Positions 62,944 to 64,000 of a stretch of DNA of 64,000 bases are shown one piece after another (position 1 is the stretch's first letter; the number at the start of each line of letters is the position of its first letter). The stretch is taken from contig CAJNOI010000017.1 in the NCBI GenBank assembly GCA_905250115.1, forward strand, positions 62,001 through 126,000. Reading direction: 5' to 3'. The DNA is from Adineta steineri. Its lineage: Eukaryota > Rotifera > Eurotatoria > Adinetida > Adinetidae. The position numbers and the translations under genes are program-made. The notes under the pieces were generated by a model. The model was not told the origin of the DNA, did not search any database, and worked only from the letters and a program-made list of their open reading frames with translations.

Positions 62944-64000
62944 CTAAATGAAAAAGTGTGGATTCAGATATAGTATGGATGAAAGAGGAGAGTTATTGGT
63001 TGATGTTATATTCTATTAGACTAATAAAATGTGTGCTGATATAACTTAACTGAACATTATATCGATATAATAGTGAATATTTCTTGAGTTTTGGATCCTA
63101 TAACATGGTCAATGGTGTCTCATGAATAGTTGAATTAAAGCCGAATTACTAATGATGAGGCATAGATGGGATATTTTGATATATGATTTGCTTGGATATT
63201 TGTGGACGAACGCGAAAGCTCTGGTATATGAGTATTATCTGTGGAAATTGGTGTGGCTAAAGACACTTGCTAAGCGTTGGATTATGTGCTCGAATGGCAA
63301 TGTCTTGAATTTAATGTTTTATAGGATTATGATATATAGTAGATCAATTTATAGTGTTCTCAAGGTACAACGAAAGATAGTCTTTTGTTAGTGGTCTATG
63401 GACGAGTTTATTGCATTGTGTGTTGGTGTAACTCAGTATGTGTTTTGCAGTAGAATTGCGTTTGTTCTATCCAGTTGTCTTTTCATTCGGGCGCATAATT
63501 TATATTGGTAAAAAAAATGTATTGATTTTGATTGTTGCTTCCAATAGCAATATACGATCGTGCGCAAGAAACAATGTTGAGTTGTGGCAAGTAAGGAATT
63601 AAAGCATTTATTTCATACTATTTCATTTAAGAAAATGTGTTTCAGAACAATTGTTGTGGAGTAATATTTACTTCAGTAGTAATATTCGTTGAAGCAAGAC
63701 CCATTTTTATGCTACGAGTGCGAGTGATGGTATTGGATGAGAATATGAATATTCTTGCGGATAGATCTTCTCTTTATCCACATTTACTGTCACATATACA
63801 TTTAGTCGCTCATATATTCAAATGAATATTTTTCGGAAACTTGTGTCATAAAAGTTTCTAAGAGTAACTATAACAAGATAAACTAGTTTATACACTGTGA
63901 AATTCGTTCAAAATCTAATTTTTATTATCGAAATAGTATTTAGGAAAACATGTTAAGATACAAATATAAGCAAATAATAATTTATTGTTCGTTTTTCTTT
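62944..64000. other. Region 5' of the LRR array, 1.06 kb
   Basis: The expected next 140-bp unit near 63000 is not recognisable; only a weak resemblance remains around 62985-63010. I see no exon for an N-terminal domain. Two short plus-strand frames (63152-63391 and 63637-63825) have no supporting features. Confidence 0.5.

Overview
The window is animal nuclear DNA. It is AT-rich, and its genes are split by very short GT-AG introns, mostly 45-70 bp. The gene set is metazoan: a Shal/Kv4 potassium channel, a lamin-tail intermediate filament, GSK3, SMARCE1/BAF57, condensin CAP-H, MED8 and COX7C. Two genes have a non-animal flavour: a diaminopimelate-decarboxylase-type enzyme and an ATP-dependent DNA ligase with two C-terminal PBZ fingers. 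Together with compact introns and an LRR array, this fits a bdelloid rotifer or a similar small invertebrate with transferred genes. That assignment is inference; no species marker was seen. Two runs of N (19417-19516 and 57999-58008) show a draft scaffold.

Layout. 1-227: 5' end of an unrecognised minus-strand gene. 313-10609: six minus-strand E2 (UBC-fold) genes in a row; five share the same intron phases, with two introns in four of them and one in the fifth. 10812-11113: a possible small DNA-transposon remnant. 11642-14412: two head-to-tail C-type-lectin membrane-protein genes (minus). 16051-19116: intermediate filament gene (minus). 19517-21467: condensin CAP-H gene (plus), with its 5' part lost in the N gap. 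21605-27115: fasciclin-domain, Gln-rich, probably GPI-anchored protein (minus). 27891-29274: group-IV PLP decarboxylase (minus). 29888-32551: BAR-SH3-SH3 protein (minus). 34391-34692: COX7C (minus). 34833-37063: SMARCE1-like gene without its HMG box (minus). 37064-40507: microsatellite-rich divergent intergenic region. 40508-44553: Kv4 (plus). 44970-46681: ligase with PBZ fingers (minus). 46973-50872: lipid phosphate phosphatase (plus) with a one-base frameshift. 51593-53258: alpha-N-acetylgalactosaminidase type GH27 enzyme (minus). 55085-56929: GSK3 (minus). 57141-57899: MED8 (minus). 60182-62943: a leucine-rich-repeat array in which each 28-residue repeat is one 84-nt exon (minus).

Most genes are unrelated housekeeping, signalling or surface genes packed with short spacers, so there is no operon-like pathway. 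The parts most worth following are the E2 cluster with homogenised introns, the exon-per-repeat LRR array with one mutated splice acceptor, the HMG-less SMARCE1, and the two genes that look horizontally acquired.
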